This document shows positions 23,549-25,498 of a stretch of DNA of 25,498 nt, piece by piece. Positions within the stretch are counted from its first letter, which is position 1, and the number at the start of each line of letters is the position of its first letter. Under the pieces are notes generated by a model. That model had not been told where the DNA came from, did no database searches, and worked only from the letters and a program-made list of their open reading frames with translations. This DNA is from JBMNQH01 sp050944035. GTDB lineage: Bacteria; Bacillota; Clostridia; Oscillospirales; Oscillospiraceae. Location of the stretch: contig JBMNQH010000022.1 of assembly GCA_050944035.1 (NCBI GenBank), forward strand, positions 1-25,498. The letters run 5' to 3'. The translations under genes were made by a program, and so were the position numbers.

Positions 23549-24058
23549 TTATCGCGGCGAAAACGGGGTTTTTGCACCCTGTTTTCTGAAAAAAGTTTTA
23601 ACTTTTTTCTTCGCTGACGAGATAGCCTTCGATACGTTCTGATGCCGGACATTTTCGGCAACCGCTATTTGCTCGATGGTCATCCCCTCTACACAGTACA
23701 GCCAAAGGCGGCGGCGCTGCGTCGAGGTCAGGCACGTGTTCAGCGCCTCCCGGAGCAAGCTATAACGCCGCTCCTGCTCCTGCCGGTTATCTTCATCAGC
23801 CATTTGAGCCTCTGGCGACAAAACCGCCGCTGTTTCGTCGGAAATGTCGTTGACGGAAACGGTGTGATCTGAATAAAGATGCCCTTCCTTCTCAGAAGTG
23901 TGATAATCCTCATCCGACCACTCCTTCCACCGCAGGAAATCCTTCTCGCTGATGAATTCCGCTTGCGTCAGACGTTGGGTTTCGCCCTCGGCGTCGATGT
24001 AGACGATAGCGCCCTGGTCTTTCTTGTTGAGTGCGTATATGCTTTTGCTATTGAACAA
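23549..24058 (-). CDS. Sigma-70-family-like (region 4) protein of the mobile element
   Basis: About 169 aa from a TTG at 24058 (GGAGG lies 11 nt upstream); a longer in-frame TTG at 24130 gives an arginine- and proline-rich start with no ribosome site. The N-terminal part begins SIYALNKKDQGAIVY, with a small beta-like segment (YIDAEGETQRLTQAEF), as seen in element-encoded sigma-like proteins. The C-terminal part is a region 4 helix-turn-helix: LTSTQRRRLWLYCVEGMTIE, then QIAVAENVRHQNVSKAISSA, and a basic tail. No region 2 is present, so it may act as an alternative or accessory factor for transfer genes rather than a full sigma factor. Exact role not known. Confidence 0.75.
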   Translation of the reverse strand: MFNSKSIYALNKKDQGAIVYIDAEGETQRLTQAEFISEKDFLRWKEWSDEDYHTSEKEGHLYSDHTVSVNDISDETAAVLSPEAQMADEDNRQEQERRYSLLREALNTCLTSTQRRRLWLYCVEGMTIEQIAVAENVRHQNVSKAISSAKKKVKTFFRKQGAKTPFSPR

Positions 24059-24347
24059 GTTAGTTGTTTCCTCCGTTTCGATTTTGGGGTCACGCGAAAC
24101 GGAGAGCGGCGGGGAGCGGCAACGTGGCAACGTGCGTCCTGCCCATATAGAAATGCGCCTGTAACACGGCCAACGAAGCCGATATTCAGGCGCATCAAAT
24201 ATTTCATCTTTACTATGTATTGTCAGTTCATGATAATGCCCGCGATACTTTGTCCTTTGAGCAATACTTTTTTTGACAGGATACCTTTACCGATTACCCA
24301 ATTAGTGTGAGGCGGAACTGTAAGCGTTTATTCGCTTCAAAATACTA

Positions 24348-24429
24348 ACCCTCCAATCCAAAACTCTGGCTTGGAGGGTGTAGGCGTGTTAATATGCCCC
24401 GTCAAGCCTCGTTTTTTTTGTTGGCGGGG
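24348..24429 (+). other. Two tandem stem-loops with a T-run (possible terminator or attenuator)
   Basis: The first stem is ACCCTCCAA (24348-24356) with TTGGAGGGT (24371-24379), loop 14 nt. The second is CCCCGTCAA (24397-24405) with TTGGCGGGG (24421-24429, one G-U), and its loop contains a run of eight T. They sit in the leader of the XRE gene, so attenuation or termination of incoming transcription is possible. Confidence 0.45.
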
Positions 24430-24487
24430 TCATCTTTTATTTAGTTCAGAAGGCAGCGCACTCTTGGTTCACATATATTTGAACTCA

Positions 24488-24510
24488 TATGCCATTATCA
24501 GCATGGCATA
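24488..24510. promoter_or_regulatory. Palindrome before the XRE gene (candidate operator)
   Basis: TATGCCA (24488-24494), 9 nt, TGGCATA (24504-24510): a perfect 7-bp inverted repeat ending 35 nt before the XRE start codon. This spacing suits a dimeric helix-turn-helix repressor acting on its own promoter. A second, shorter inverted repeat GTTCA/TGAAC lies at 24467-24484. Confidence 0.5.
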
Positions 24511-24544
24511 AATGAATACAATTATATGCGGAGGTGAACCGAAA

Positions 24545-24868
24545 GTGCAGAAACAACCTGAAACACTCAGCGACATCATTAAGGCAGCCCGTCAGCGTGC
24601 TGACATCACAGTTGAGAAGCTGGCAGAGAGTATTGGCGTAACTGAGCGGTACTTATATCGGATCGAAAACGAGAACAAGAAACCGAGTTTTAACGTCCTA
24701 TTCAAGCTGATCCGCAAACTGAATATTCTGCCGGACTCGATTTTCTACCCCGAGAAGCCGTCCAAAGATTCCGAGGTAGAAAATCTTGTCCGTATGCTTT
24801 ACAACTGCGATGAACGATCCATGAGCATCATCAAGGCAACTGTGAAAGCCGCGTTGGAAAGTCAATAG
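24545..24868 (+). CDS. XRE-family helix-turn-helix transcriptional regulator
   Basis: 107 aa from the GTG at 24545, preceded by GGAGGTGA about 7-10 nt upstream; an ATG at 24512 in the same frame has no ribosome site. The HTH (about residues 9-63) is clear: LSDIIKAARQRADITVEKLA, ESIGVTERYLYRIENENKKP and SFNVLFKLIRKLNI. The C-terminal 35 residues are helical. It points away from the other element genes and lies next to a palindrome, so it may repress itself and perhaps the divergent sigma-like gene. A hairpin terminator follows. Confidence 0.9.
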   Translation: MQKQPETLSDIIKAARQRADITVEKLAESIGVTERYLYRIENENKKPSFNVLFKLIRKLNILPDSIFYPEKPSKDSEVENLVRMLYNCDERSMSIIKATVKAALESQ

Positions 24869-24886
24869 GCGTTTACCGATTGAATC

Positions 24887-24919
24887 CGGCTGCTCAATTT
24901 TGGGCAGTCGTTTTCATTT
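24887..24919 (+). terminator. Rho-independent terminator after the XRE gene
   Basis: A 10-bp stem including G-U pairs (24887-24896 with 24901-24910), loop ATTT, followed by TTTTCATTT. It starts 18 nt after the XRE stop and separates it from the convergent zinc-ribbon gene. Confidence 0.65.
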
Positions 24920-24959
24920 CCTCTATAAACAGCATCGTAGCTGATAATCGCTCATTGCT

Positions 24960-25322
24960 TCAGCACAGCTTTCCTCCGCATTTGCCGCAGAAATGCGCGC
25001 CGGGGACAACGGAAGCGCCGCATCGGGGGCAAAACTTCACTTGCGGTACAGCCTCATATGTCAGCGGCAAATCCTCATTCGGTGCATTATCGGACAGAAA
25101 CAGCCAGTCGATGTCCTCTCCGTCCTCGCATAAGCCAATGGCTCCGGCAGGCGATACCACATAAAAGCTGTCCTCGTCGATGGGGTCTTCGCTGTCGCTT
25201 GTTTCAGCAAGCACCAGTAAACCTTTTGCATCGTATCTATCATTGGATGTGGCAAAGCTCCAGCTTCCGCAGAGTGTAACGGCAAACTCCGCCGCCGCCA
25301 GCATAGTGTTAAATCTCTCCAT
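24960..25322 (-). CDS. Zinc-ribbon protein of the mobile element
   Basis: 120 aa. The first 90 residues are acidic and of unknown fold (TSDSEDPIDEDSFYVV and CEDGEDIDWLFLSDN). The C-terminus is a zinc ribbon with two knuckles, FCPRCGA and FCGKCGGK. The ATG at 25322 has GGAGG 9 nt upstream. It follows another gene with a C-terminal zinc ribbon, whose stop codon overlaps the region of this ribosome site. Binding partner and function are unknown. Confidence 0.78.
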   Translation of the reverse strand: MERFNTMLAAAEFAVTLCGSWSFATSNDRYDAKGLLVLAETSDSEDPIDEDSFYVVSPAGAIGLCEDGEDIDWLFLSDNAPNEDLPLTYEAVPQVKFCPRCGASVVPGAHFCGKCGGKLC

Positions 25323-25336
25323 CGTAGCAATCCTCC

Positions 25337-25498
25337 TTATTTGAATAACAGGTTATTACACCTCTTGCAACGGTCATTTTGTATGGGATTCATCATGGAA
25401 CAGACATTGCAGTAGATAATGCGGTCTTTGGATTTATCATATTTTTCGTATGTACCGAATCTTGGATGAAACCGCACCCTGTCGCCAACGGACAGATA
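25337..25498 (-). CDS. Partial zinc-ribbon protein (5' end outside the window)
   Basis: An open frame of 53 codons enters from the right edge on the minus strand and ends at TAA 25339-25337. The visible end reads VGDRVRFHPRFGTYEKYDKS, then YCNVCSMMNP and RCKRCNNLLFK, a C-terminal zinc ribbon (C-x2-C ... C-x2-C). The stop abuts the GGAGG of the next gene, 14 nt before its start, so the two are probably one operon. The start and the rest of the protein are not visible. Confidence 0.65.
   Translation of the reverse strand, partial: YLSVGDRVRFHPRFGTYEKYDKSKDRIIYCNVCSMMNPIQNDRCKRCNNLLFK

Larger units (their letters stand above)
24059..24544. other. Divergent control region between the sigma-like gene and the XRE regulator
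   Basis: About 486 nt without a supported gene. It holds two stem-loops at 24348-24379 and 24397-24429 and a perfect palindrome at 24488-24510 just before the XRE gene. No convincing promoter could be fixed on either strand. The right half is A+T-rich, unlike the coding parts of the element. Confidence 0.55.
20697..25498. mobile_element. Mobile element of large-serine-recombinase type (left part, continues past the window)
   Basis: Starting right after the tRNA-Leu terminator come two serine-recombinase genes, a TnpW-like gene, a sigma-factor-like gene, an XRE regulator and zinc-ribbon genes. This set is typical of Clostridial conjugative or mobilisable transposons of the TndX/TnpX type. The G+C-richer look and different codon choice contrast with the DUF4230 gene next to it. 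The left end is placed by gene content only; the terminal repeats were not identified and the right end is outside the window. No conjugation genes are visible here. Confidence 0.7.

Overview
The window looks like chromosome from a Gram-positive, low-to-mid GC anaerobic member of the Clostridia. A gut Oscillospiraceae/Ruminococcaceae relative is my guess. The grounds are AGGAGG-type ribosome sites, a T-box leader in front of cysE-cysS, strong Rho-independent terminators, a recX-rimO-pgsA arrangement, and a mobile element of the large-serine-recombinase type common in Clostridia. No 16S or 23S gene is present, so the genus is inference only.

Layout. 1-785 is an RNA cluster: tRNA-Lys(CTT), tRNA-Glu(CTC), a 5S rRNA with its own apparent promoter, tRNA-Asn(GTT), a CAT tRNA and tRNA-Trp(CCA), closed by a terminator. 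828-1774 is a single pyridoxamine-kinase-type gene with its terminator. 1792-6558 is a four-gene restriction-modification-like island transcribed from one good promoter: an HTH-DNA methyltransferase fusion, a second beta-type methyltransferase, a 585-aa protein with a C-terminal PD-(D/E)XK core, and a 347-aa protein joining a dicluster [4Fe-4S] ferredoxin-like domain to a second, visibly related PD-(D/E)XK-like core. This is the most unusual content of the window. 6715-7652 is a NagD-like HAD phosphatase.

7672-10056 (minus) is a cysE-cysS operon behind a T-box leader whose probable specifier is TGC (Cys), so uncharged tRNA-Cys should control both cysteine synthesis and cysteinyl-tRNA formation. 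10135-11882 is a divergent pair, a cysteine-rich Fe-S type protein and a LysR regulator, with a palindrome between them. 11929-19190 (minus) is a tightly packed run read in the order response regulator, histidine kinase, DUF1385 membrane protein, prmC, recA, recX, rimO, pgsA. Spacings of -4 to +34 nt suggest one or two transcripts. 19589-20316 holds a DUF4230 membrane protein and a 27-aa membrane peptide.

20516-20696 is a tRNA-Leu(CAA) with promoter and terminator. Immediately after it begins a mobile element that runs off the right edge: a serine-recombinase-like protein lacking the catalytic serine, a full large serine recombinase, a TnpW-like protein, a structured non-coding stretch, a sigma-factor-like protein, a divergent XRE regulator with its own operator-like palindrome, and two zinc-ribbon proteins, the second cut by the window end.
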